From the NCBI GenBank assembly GCA_013365325.1, contig JABVXV010000670.1, positions 1-16,390 on the forward strand: a stretch of 16,390 bases of DNA, given 5' to 3'. The stretch's first letter is position 1, and the number at the start of each line of letters is the position of its first letter. A model generated the notes under the pieces. That model did no database searches. It was not told the origin of the DNA and saw only the letters and a program-made list of their open reading frames with translations. The translations under genes and the position numbers were made by a program. This document shows, piece by piece, positions 1-6,579 of the stretch. The DNA is from Dipetalonema caudispina. Its lineage: Eukaryota > Nematoda > Chromadorea > Rhabditida > Onchocercidae.

Positions 1-97
<97 letters not shown>

Positions 98-121
98 TAA
101 TAATAATAGTAATAATAATAG
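1..121. repeat. (ATA)n trinucleotide microsatellite at the left end
   Basis: The array is uninterrupted ATA for about 94 bases. A C at 95 and a G near 109 then break it, and it fades out by 121. The clean outer part and the degenerate inner edge are typical of a slippage-prone array with decaying borders. It starts at base 1, so its true length is unknown. The opposite end of the window carries the same repeat in the same orientation. Confidence 0.98.
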
Positions 122-683
122 CATTACTATTAATGCAAACTATTAATCATAAGATGTCAAGAATGACGGATTAGTGATTATAGCAAATATACTAATTAGT
201 GTTGACAAGGATGATGATAAAGAATAATGATGAAATTATAAAAAGCATAATTTGAGATCACGGATATGACGCTTCAGCTATTCACTGTTATCAATATTTG
301 ATATTATATCTTATCTATTCAATAATTACTCATTAGTTTCATGTGATTCGTATCCCAAATGATGAGTACTTGTCGTAGCATAGTATCATATTTTAATCAA
401 GCGGTTCTTAAACCTCCATTCCTCCTTCCCAACCTCAATTTTCCTCCTTCTATTCTTACACTTAAAGCTTCCTTCCTATCACCTCAAACTCGTTTCCGTT
501 GACGTCGATAAGGATGACAATATTGATGTTGGTGACGAACGGATTCGTTTTTAGAAAAGTAAGAGAAACCTGTTTCACTCATAAATACTTGTTGAAGTGG
601 TGATGATCAATCTTCACCAACATTATTTGGTGATGATGATTGATGGTGGGTAACGATGGCAACACTGACGGTAATAACGCAAA
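122..683. other. Non-genic stretch with a C/T-rich tract and GAT/GGT-rich DNA
   Basis: No convincing coding frame was found. Positions about 411-490 are a C/T-rich tract made of repeated CCTCC/CCTTCC-like words, richer in G+C than the surroundings. A GACGTC palindrome lies at 501-506. At 598-633 the words TGGTGA, TCACCAA and TTGGTGA follow each other, so the middle word can pair with either neighbour. The perfect 7-bp pair is 614-620 with 627-633. The region passes into the GAT-rich front edge of the next microsatellite. Confidence 0.6.
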
Positions 684-800
684 GTAGTAGTAGTAATAAG
701 TAGTAGTGATAGTAGTAGTAATAGTTGTTGTTGTTGTTGTTGTTGTTGTTGTTGCTGTTGTTGTTGCTGTTACTGTTGTTGTTATTATTGTTATTGTTAC
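684..800. repeat. Compound TAG/TTG microsatellite
   Basis: Imperfect TAG/TAA units (about 684-724) run directly into TTG units with occasional CTG or TTA interruptions (about 725-800). Read on the minus strand this gives a threonine-rich, tyrosine-tailed low-complexity frame, which is a by-product of the repeat and not a gene. The change of unit inside one array points to successive point mutation and re-expansion. Confidence 0.95.
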
Positions 801-879
801 CATATTTAGTAGCAAAAGTTTATAAAAAAACTTGACGAATAGGTAGATTACAATAGAATAGTTTAATGGAAAGCAGGAG

Positions 880-1151
880 GAGAAATAGTCAAAAGCATTG
901 TTTGAAAGAATGACACGTAACGGGTGTGCGGAACAAGTGTTCAGGAAAAAGTGCTAACCATCAAACCATCCGTCATCCATCCTCTCATTAGGCTATCGAT
1001 GATTCCGCACCGTTCAGCTATAGTCAACCAACAAAAGCAATAATGCCTACTTTCGGGAATACACCCTATAGTCATGGTTCGATACTGATATAGCACCCGC
1101 TGTCACTTGAGCAGACGATGAGCTGTTCAGGTCGGATTTGATGAAAAGCCT
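880..1151 (+). mobile_element. G+C-richer island, possible SINE-like interspersed element
   Basis: This block is clearly richer in G and C than its flanks. It contains GGTTCGATACT at 1076-1086, which resembles the tRNA-gene B box (GGTTCGANNCC) except for the last base. It is followed at 1152 by a long CATA/CA simple-repeat tail, and SINEs often end in such a tail. I could not find a convincing A box at the expected distance upstream, and no tRNA cloverleaf folds. The minus strand has a 34-codon open frame at 1047-1151 containing SAQVTAGAISVSNHDYRVYS, so a fragment of another element or an old exon is equally possible. It is classed as mobile only because of the tail plus the B-box-like word. 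Confidence 0.25.
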
Positions 1152-1248
1152 TTACACATACATACATACATACACACATACAAACATACACACACATACA
1201 CAACAACATACATACATGCATTCACATACACACCATACATATCAGTTA
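1152..1248. repeat. CATA/CA microsatellite
   Basis: Interrupted CATA, CACA and CAAA units run from the end of the G+C-richer island to about 1248. The array is impure throughout, so it is probably old. It could be the 3' tail of the upstream element or an independent array. Confidence 0.93.
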
Positions 1249-1551
1249 TAAATTTAATTGTTCAACGGTTTGTTTTATCCCATGCTATGTTTTTCCCCGG
1301 TGAATTCTAGTTGTTTGTCTCTTAAATTATACTAAAAACTTCCTTTTTTATATCAAAAAGTCTTATACAAAGCGACTACAAAAATAATTGTAAAAAATGT
1401 ATAAACAATGAATTGCTGAAAGATTTGTCGCGGTCATTAGGAAATCATTAAATGAAATCGAAGACTAAAAGATAAATACAATGATGATAAACTAAAGGAG
1501 ATGCTCAACGAATATAAAACAAAAAAGAAGCTGTAAATTAAGCCTTAAAGA
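1249..1551. other. AT-rich stretch, nothing recognised
   Basis: I see no coding frame with supporting splice signals and no repeat beyond short A/T runs. On the minus strand a TTTCAG acceptor word lies just above 1417, but the frame behind it is short and hydrophobic. Confidence 0.6.
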
Positions 1552-1671
1552 TCAATAGATTAATTCATTTCCATAAAACTTTTTAGGTATTCTTTTCGAT
1601 ATCGATCGAAAGTCATTGACGAACTTTTGACCCTGAAATAATACAACGACAGCTTGTATATATTTTATGTG
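1552..1671 (-). other. Exon-like open frame behind TTTTTCAG (39 codons)
   Basis: On the minus strand CTCCTTTTTCAG ends at 1672 and is followed by a 39-codon frame ending in TGA at 1552-1554. A second acceptor word, TTATTTCAG, lies inside the frame just above 1632 and keeps it open. The part after the second acceptor contains GQKFVNDFRSISKRIPKKFY, which is charged and mixed like a real protein, unlike the F/I/K-only shadows elsewhere. There is no start codon, no clear partner exon and no recognised family. Chance is a realistic explanation at this length. If real, it would be a 3'-terminal exon. Confidence 0.15.
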
Positions 1672-1681
1672 CTGAAAAAGG

Positions 1682-1697
1682 AGCACTTGAAAGTGCT
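1682..1697. repeat. Short inverted repeat AGCACTT-GA-AAGTGCT
   Basis: Two perfect 7-bp arms are separated by two bases. It lies directly upstream, in minus-strand terms, of the acceptor at 1672. It is too short for a microRNA precursor. It could be a dimeric transcription-factor site or chance. Confidence 0.6.
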
Positions 1698-3115
1698 ATG
1701 ATAAATCACAATGATTAATGATACACACTATTCTATTTAGAAAATTAAATAAAAAAAAAATAAAATATTAATTTGAAGATACCAAAGGGACCGATTTTCA
1801 AGGTACTGCGCAAAATTATTGCATGCATCTTTCTGCAGAAGAATTTTTAAAAATAAACTGAAATTTCTAAAGACAAAAAAATGAACTGATCCAATAAGCA
1901 ACAAAATATAATAAAATAGCTGACAATAAATTAGAAAAACAAATTTGTTTTTGGATTATAGATCTAATTTCTCGTTTCCTTTTCCTCCCTTCTCACCATT
2001 ACACTTCATAAAGAGCGGCTTTTTGTTACTGATTATAATTAAAAGTTTTGCAGTAGCTACTAAAACTTATGAATGATTAGATGATCAATTGGTCAAAAAA
2101 GAAAGAAGGAGAAAAATGTGAAACCAAACCAAAGTTGTTATCATTTCGTAAAATTATTCAAACAATTCCATTCATCGAATACTTTCTGGCAAAAGGAATA
2201 AATTTATACACAATGGTTTGATGGATTTTGATTTTTTTAAGGCAATTTATGAATATACTCTAATTTATAATTGACAAGTGCTGATTTTGTTATCTTTTAT
2301 TAAAACATAAAATTCGATAATATTCTAAATAACGTTTCATTCTAAAAAATACAACAACAAATACGTTGCTTGCCTACGTTATTGTGTTTTTTTTGACATA
2401 AATGACGAGTTTGCAGTTTTTGATAAAAAAAATTTTTTGAAATAAATGATTAGCGCTCAATTCTTGACAGAAAACTTTATTTTAAAGTCGATCATTTTAG
2501 TATATAACATTGAAAAAATTTTTGAAATGAAATTAGATTTACGGATTGAAAATGACATTCAATAAATGTTGCATGATAAGGTTGATCAGTTAGTAATATT
2601 TACAGCTGAACGGGAAGTACTAATAAAAGATTAAAATAAGCTTCTTCATCAAAAAATATTTCGTGACAAGAAGTTAAAGTGATCTGATCTTTTTTCAATT
2701 ACATTAATAGTGCTGTAATTATGCTGTTTTAATTACTACCGCAGTCTTTTTTTTTTTTTTTTAGGAAAAAAGCTTTCTAGAAAATTAGAAAACAAATCCA
2801 TTCAAGAAGTCGGATGAATTCATCCTCCATCAAAATTATTAATTGCATGAAAAATGTTAATTGAATGATGAAGAAACAGTAATAGTGGAAATATTACATT
2901 AGCTTCAAATTTTAAGCTTTTTTTCCAATCAAATAATTTTAATTTTATTTAACAAAATCATTTTCCATAGTTAATAAAAACAAAAATGATGCCATTGTGT
3001 TGCAAAATGAGACTGCCTTGATTTACAATATTGCTAATTAAAGCAATTTAAATTTAGAATAAGTCGATTTAAAATTAATCATGGTTTAGCCAAAGATTAG
3101 GATAAGGATCGTTTC
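1698..3115. other. Long AT-rich stretch with a T16 run
   Basis: About 1.4 kb contains no frame, repeat or splice-site pair that I can support. The only marked element is a run of 16 T at 2747-2762. Base composition is close to the window minimum, as expected for intergenic or deep intronic DNA. Confidence 0.6.
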
Positions 3116-3127
3116 ATTCACGTGAAT
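3116..3127. promoter_or_regulatory. E-box palindrome TCACGTGA (12-bp perfect palindrome)
   Basis: ATTCACGTGAAT is a perfect 12-bp palindrome containing TCACGTGA, the site preferred by the TFEB/MITF/HLH-30 group of bHLH-zip factors. Another TCACGTGA lies at 6571-6578. The match is exact. Function is inferred only from the motif. Confidence 0.35.
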
Positions 3128-3364
3128 AATTGTTACAAATTTATCCTTTCAGCTCATTACTTCATTACTGTAAGATAATTAAAAAAAGTGGCATAAGTTT
3201 TTTTACGAGAAAAAAAAAAGCCAATATTTTTTGACAGTTCCTAACTTTGCAATCATAACATTTCATTGAAAGTAATAGAAAAATAAAAGAAACAAACTGG
3301 TAAAAGTCAACGTATTTCGTGTGACTTTTGATATACCTGCAATTTCAAATTTTTTGATTGATTT

Positions 3365-3541
3365 AAAAAAAAAAAAGAAAAAAAAAAAAAAGAACGAAAG
3401 AAAAACAAAAAATAGAAAAGGACGACGAGAATGAATGAATGGATGAATGAAGAAGAGGAAGGATGAAAAGAAGGGAAGTTAGAAATGAAAAACGATAGAG
3501 AAATCCAAAAAAAAAAAAGAAAAAAAGGAAAATAAAAAATA
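3365..3541 (+). repeat. Purine-rich tract (A-runs plus GAAT/GAAGA words)
   Basis: By hand count about 21 of 176 bases are pyrimidines, so the plus strand is about 88 % purine. It begins with A12-G-A14, passes through GAATGAATGAAT and GAAGAAGAGG words, and ends in another A12 run near 3507-3518. The minus strand therefore reads as F/S-rich low-complexity frames, which are artefacts. Such tracts can adopt triplex or nucleosome-excluding structure, or can be a strong polypyrimidine element for a minus-strand transcript. Confidence 0.9.
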
Positions 3542-4011
3542 TTAGACGACAAGTTATATTATCCAAAAAGTGTAAATAAACACTTTATATAAATTCAACT
3601 AACATTGTATAACTTTTTCATGACAGTTATCTCTTTTACTTTACTTTTTACTAAATTTTATAACCGAAAAAAAAAATTTAAAAAATTAAGTAAAAATAAT
3701 TAACCGCTTTCATTATTTCATATATTAATTAATATTTTTGATTCTTCGATTAGATGGCTTATTATCTTTACTGTTTAATTAATTGTGATAACCACTCGAT
3801 ACTTTATTGTACTTTCAATAAATATTATGTTAATTTAAATAGTTGAAAAATTTTTAATATATTTTTGCAAACATCATTAGAGCCGATCTCTTAACTTTCA
3901 AATTTTTTCCATTTTAATTGCAACAATATTTAAGTGGAAATATTGGTTAATATAATAATTCAATCATACACAAATTAAGAATGCAAACAAGCATTTGTTG
4001 CTAGAGAAAAT
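3542..4011. other. AT-rich stretch, nothing recognised
   Basis: Only short A/T palindromes such as ATATTAATTAATAT near 3723 stand out. I see no coding frame, microsatellite or strong splice signal. Confidence 0.6.
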
Positions 4012-4196
4012 TTAGAATTTGAAGTGCAAAAAAAAGCAGAAAATCTTTAGAAATGTTTCTGAAACTTGATAAATATTTGCGAAAGCAGATTGATCATCCA
4101 ATGATAAGTTAGCATTGATTTTATCTGTTTCCAATATACTTTTGCAAGTGATTAAATGAGCTTGGGAATGTAATTTTCGGGCCTTATCAACAGTTA
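4012..4196 (-). other. Exon-like open frame behind TTTTTTCATTTCAG (60 codons)
   Basis: A polypyrimidine stretch and TTTCAG on the minus strand end at 4197. A 60-codon frame follows, with its first full codon at 4194-4192 and a TAA stop at 4012-4014. Its first two thirds are well mixed and charged (for example TVDKARKLHSQAHLITCKSI, then DKINANLSLDDQSAFAN). The last dozen residues become F-rich over a T8 run and may lie beyond the true exon end. GTATATTGG and GTTTCAG are weak possible donors inside it. No family is recognised, and no joining exon is visible. Roughly ten frames of this length are expected by chance in the window, so only the composition and the acceptor speak for it. Confidence 0.2.
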
Positions 4197-4397
4197 CTGA
4201 AATGAAAAAATGGAAAAAAAAATTTGTAAAAGGTTGCTAAACAACAATAATCATAAAGTGTTCTCGCTAAGCTTTTCCCATCTGCCGTATTAATTGTCAA
4301 ATGCTGTATGATCATTAGACAAACAAATGTGTTATAAAAAGGTATGGTAAGAAGAATTAGATTTAACTTGAATTAAATCAAGTTCATTCTCAAGTAG

Positions 4398-4592
4398 TTC
4401 GAACTTATTAGAATTAGAAATAAATTGAAATCATTAAAAACCTTTAGAATCATTTTATGGGGACTAGACATGTTAAGATCACTTGCTGTACAATTTTTCT
4501 TTCCTTCTCTTTCGTTATTTTATTTTTTTATTTTTTTTTTTTCTGATGAAATGATTTTAATAAGACAAATTTGGAAACAGATAAAAAATTAA
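4398..4592 (+). other. Open frame of 64 codons with a predicted hydrophobic segment
   Basis: The frame is open from after TAG at 4395-4397 to TAA at 4590-4592. It has a basic front (IRIRNKLKSLKTFR), a middle containing WGLDMLRSLAVQ, an F-rich stretch encoded by a long T-rich tract, and a charged end (SDEMILIRQIWKQIKN). The pattern resembles one membrane segment with a basic flank, but the F-rich part is dictated by the T tract at about 4496-4541. That tract could instead be a polypyrimidine stretch. GTTAAG or GTACAA are the only donor-like words. It lies about 0.6 kb upstream of the 5157-5218 exon candidate on the same strand, but the phases do not join cleanly. Confidence 0.12.
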
Positions 4593-5021
4593 CAACGATG
4601 ATAATATCAAATGACAAAGTACAACAATCAAAGCATTGATTCAAACCTTTCAAAAAGAAAAATCATTTTTTGGGCTGCGATAAATTTTAATTATCTTCTG
4701 AATATTCCCTCAAAACATTTTCTCTCACTAAAGCTAACTATTACATTAAATTTTAATTACTATACATGCATTTAATATTTTTCTAGTAACAAAGCTTATA
4801 ACGAGAAATCTTTCTACGGTATTTATCAAACAATCTTGTATCATTTTAATCCCGTAAAATATTAATGATAGCATAATTTAATATCAAAAAATGTGCATTA
4901 GACCTATATAATTTTGTCATTCGTTATCAAATGATGGAAAAACTAAAATCATTAACAATCGTTCGGATTATCGTTTTATTCTTCACCAAATTTAAATATT
5001 CACCAATAATTATTTTAAAAA
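4593..5021. other. AT-rich stretch, nothing recognised
   Basis: There is no supported gene. An open plus-strand frame starts at 4931 and runs into the GA repeat, where it turns into alternating Arg-Glu. I treat it as repeat-driven. Confidence 0.55.
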
Positions 5022-5067
5022 AGAGAGAGAGAGAGAGAGAAAGATGGAGAGAGAAGGAAAGAAAAAC
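5022..5067. repeat. (AG)n microsatellite
   Basis: Nine to ten clean AG units are followed by an interrupted purine stretch (AAGATGG, GAGAGAGAAGG). The array gives mirror-image low-complexity frames on both strands. Confidence 0.95.
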
Positions 5068-5156
5068 ATTTATTTTGAAGATAAATGAAAATCTGAGCAC
5101 ATCACAACATGTTACAATCAATGATTGTGATATTATGGTATATTTTACATTTTCAG

Positions 5157-5218
5157 AATTTTAATAAACCAATTTATGAATTTTTCAAAATTTTACCTGG
5201 TATTGACGATTCTTACCA
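5157..5218 (+). CDS. Candidate internal coding exon A (62 nt)
   Basis: The segment lies between a strong acceptor (TATTTTACATTTTCAG ending at 5156) and a near-consensus donor (GTAAGTATT at 5219). In the first frame it encodes a mixed, soluble-looking peptide including KPIYEFFKILPGIDDSY and ends with two bases of a codon. The second frame is also open but hydrophobic, so the phase is not proven. The third frame has a stop at once. After the donor, exon candidate B at 5519 restores an open frame in the correct phase. No protein family is recognised. One reason for caution is that the donor sits in CTTACCAGTAAG, an imperfect palindrome that creates a donor on the minus strand as well. Confidence 0.3.
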
Positions 5219-5518
5219 GTAAGTATTGCATAGGTAAAGTGAGCGATGGAAAAAGTATAATTTTTGTGATAGAATGAAATTCAATCATTGGAAATTTAAT
5301 GAAATTCAAAATTATATAGGTCAGTATGTGATTTGTGAACGAGAAAGATTGTCGGTTTGACTGTTTATGCAATCCATTGAATAAAAGACATTTCATGGAA
5401 ATAATATGTTTCATTGTTCATTTGGCAAGGAAATGAATTTACACTGAAATTTATGGCAATAATTTTGTATTCTGTGTTATCAATAGAAATATCAAGCTTA
5501 TCTAAATGTATCTTAGAG
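5219..5518 (+). other. Candidate intron between exons A and B
   Basis: It would start GTAAGTATT and end TATCTTAGAG, at 300 nt. The end is not the TTTTCAG consensus, and two AG choices lie two bases apart (5515-5516 and 5517-5518). A minus-strand frame (5193-5414) overlaps it and contains a GTAAGAATC donor near 5218. I think this is secondary to the palindromic donor sequence. Confidence 0.2.
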
Positions 5519-5527
5519 AACCGGTTC
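5518..5527. promoter_or_regulatory. GAACCGGTTC palindrome (Grainyhead-like site)
   Basis: This is a perfect 10-bp palindrome containing AACCGGTT, the consensus of the Grainyhead/CP2 family. It is followed immediately by CCGGAAA (5527-5533), which matches the ETS core. Such G+C-dense words are rare at this base composition. They overlap the start of exon candidate B, so they may reflect codons and not factor binding. Confidence 0.3.
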
Positions 5528-5654
5528 CGGAAATATTACAGAGTGTGAAGTATCGATCGACATGGACATAGTCATCAATTCTTACCATGTCAATTACTGT
5601 TTGGAAATGTGTGACGAAGAAATTTCAAGTAGTGGCAATGTTCAGCAACTTTAA
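5519..5654 (+). CDS. Candidate terminal coding exon B
   Basis: The frame is open for 45 codons between TAG at 5514-5516 and TAA at 5652-5654. It is one of the most protein-like stretches in the window, with fragments TGSGNITECEVSIDMDIV and YCLEMCDEEISSSGNVQ. The region is slightly richer in G+C than its flanks and has three cysteines, acidic clusters and no low-complexity runs. If the acceptor AG at 5517-5518 is used, the two leftover bases of exon A plus A5519 make a glutamine codon and the frame continues. If AG 5515-5516 is used, the +1 frame is read and stops at 5569-5571. A polyadenylation-like AATAAA follows only at 6041. No family is recognised. A start codon for the gene is not visible, so more exons would lie upstream. 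Confidence 0.3.
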
Positions 5655-6220
5655 TGAAGTAATCATTTCTCATTGATCTAATCAGCCCAGTTGATTAAAA
5701 AACAGGATTCCTTTGCCCTAAATATTATGAAAATCATCGGAAAATTTAAGATGAATAGTCTGGGTTGATATGTTATTATATCAGTATCACTCAGTAATCC
5801 TAATAATTGCCATGATAAAATTTAGTATTGGTCATCAGGTCATTCAAACTCATTAATCTTCGCATAACCTAACTTCCTATTAGTTGTTTATAAAACTTCT
5901 CAGAAAAGGTACTGATATATTTCTTCACGATAAATTGTCTAGGTTATATATTATCAATTATTTTGCATTTTTAGAATTATGTCGAAAATTTAATCATATT
6001 TGATCTGCATATTTTGGTGTAACAAATGCTTAATAACTATAATAAATATATTATTAATAATATATGTACAAAAATTATCAAAACTAAGCAAAAACAAAAG
6101 GGTAAAGATCAATGGGTTTTTATTTGAAGATTTCTAAAAATTAAGCGAGAAATAAAATTTCTAAATGTAAGAACATTATATACACATCAATATATCACAG
6201 AAAAAAAAAAAAATCATAGA
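5655..6220. other. AT-rich stretch with a 20-bp perfect palindrome
   Basis: If the upstream exon candidates are real, this would hold the 3' untranslated region, with AATAAA at 6041-6046. A perfect 20-bp palindrome with arm ATATATTATT spans 6046-6065. An A-run lies near 6201-6213. I see no coding frame. Confidence 0.5.
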
Positions 6221-6229
6221 TTCCCGGAA
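6221..6229. promoter_or_regulatory. STAT/GAS-like site TTCCCGGAA
   Basis: It is an exact TTCNNNGAA palindrome with a CCCGG centre, the classic STAT-type site. It lies 15 bases before the CRE and about 220 bases before the predicted transcription start. It is motif evidence only. Confidence 0.3.
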
Positions 6230-6243
6230 TTGTTCATTTCCGA

Positions 6244-6251
6244 TGACGTCA
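6244..6251. promoter_or_regulatory. Perfect cAMP-response element TGACGTCA
   Basis: An exact CRE palindrome for CREB/ATF-type bZIP factors lies about 200 bases upstream of the TATA/initiator pair. The match is full length, and this surrounding 250-base segment is richer in G+C than its flanks, as active promoters often are. Binding is inferred. Confidence 0.45.
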
Positions 6252-6420
6252 GCTTTGAATCTTTTGGACGATCATTTCATGACAATTTATTCATAGGCAA
6301 TCTACGACTCGACATGGTACATACACTGTTTTCTTGAATTAATTCGTTTTCTTCTTCAAAATGAATTGAACGAACAAACGATTCATCGCTGTGGGGAAAA
6401 TGGTAAAGGATATGGTACTT

Positions 6421-6451
6421 TATATAACTTTTCATGAACGTTCAAATCAGT
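6421..6451 (+). promoter_or_regulatory. Core promoter: TATATAA box and TCAGT initiator
   Basis: TATATAA occupies 6421-6427. The initiator word TCAGT occupies 6447-6451, placing the presumed start base A at 6449, 28 bases after the first T of the box. That is the canonical spacing for RNA polymerase II. Between them, 6431-6443 reads TTCATGAACGTTC, three perfectly spaced alternating heat-shock-element units (TTC-nn-GAA-nn-TTC). A further two-unit TTCTTGAA lies at 6331-6338. An HSE between TATA and start site is unusual, so it may be chance. A 27-codon open frame also crosses this segment (VGKMVKDMVLYITFHERS) and is a competing explanation. Confidence 0.4.
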
Positions 6452-6466
6452 AAACTTTCAAATGGC
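6449..6466 (+). CDS. Candidate first exon: 13-nt leader, ATG-GC, then donor
   Basis: From the predicted start at 6449 the first ATG is at 6462-6464. It is followed by GC and then GTAAGTATAAC at 6467, an excellent splice donor. If real, the first exon would encode only Met plus two bases of an alanine codon, and the rest of the protein would lie downstream of a first intron. Without splicing, the frame is ATG GCG TAA, a two-residue dead end, so splicing is required for any product. The acceptor TTTTCAG at 6976 is in compatible phase, but that would give only a 22-residue peptide before TAA. A compatible phase also exists at the 14.45-14.73 kb island behind a poor acceptor. The main gene body was not identified. 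Confidence 0.3.
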
Positions 6467-6569
6467 GTAAGTATAACATAAGCATTTAAACTTATAAGTT
6501 ATAAAAAGTATTAGCTAGCAAAATGATTCGAAATAGCTTTAAAAAATAAGTTCATTTTTTTGCAATTAA

Positions 6570-6579
6570 ATCACGTGAT
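6570..6579. promoter_or_regulatory. Intronic E-box palindrome ATCACGTGAT
   Basis: It is a second exact TCACGTGA (TFEB/HLH-30-type) word, a perfect 10-bp palindrome, about 100 bases inside the putative first intron of the unit starting at 6449. First-intron enhancers are common, but this is motif evidence only. Confidence 0.35.

Noticed and set aside
570..578. CTGTTTCA, the nematode piRNA upstream (Ruby) motif; also on the minus strand near 11570
   Set aside because: Two isolated hits are near chance frequency, there is no cluster, and filarial nematodes are known to lack piRNAs.
579..815. Thr/Tyr-rich 78-codon minus-strand frame
   Set aside because: It is a direct translation of the TAG/TTG microsatellite, with no independent coding sign.
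3152..3168. 17-nt micro-exon between CCTTTCAG and GTAAGATAATT
   Set aside because: The signals are good, but no neighbouring exon supports it and such pairs arise by chance in AT-rich DNA.
3307..3566. Two F/S-rich minus-strand frames
   Set aside because: They are produced by the purine-rich tract. Both frames are open because the tract lacks stop complements.
4931..5164. 77-codon plus-strand frame with an Arg-Glu repeat
   Set aside because: The centre is the (AG)n array, and the frame runs through the acceptor of the better-supported exon A.
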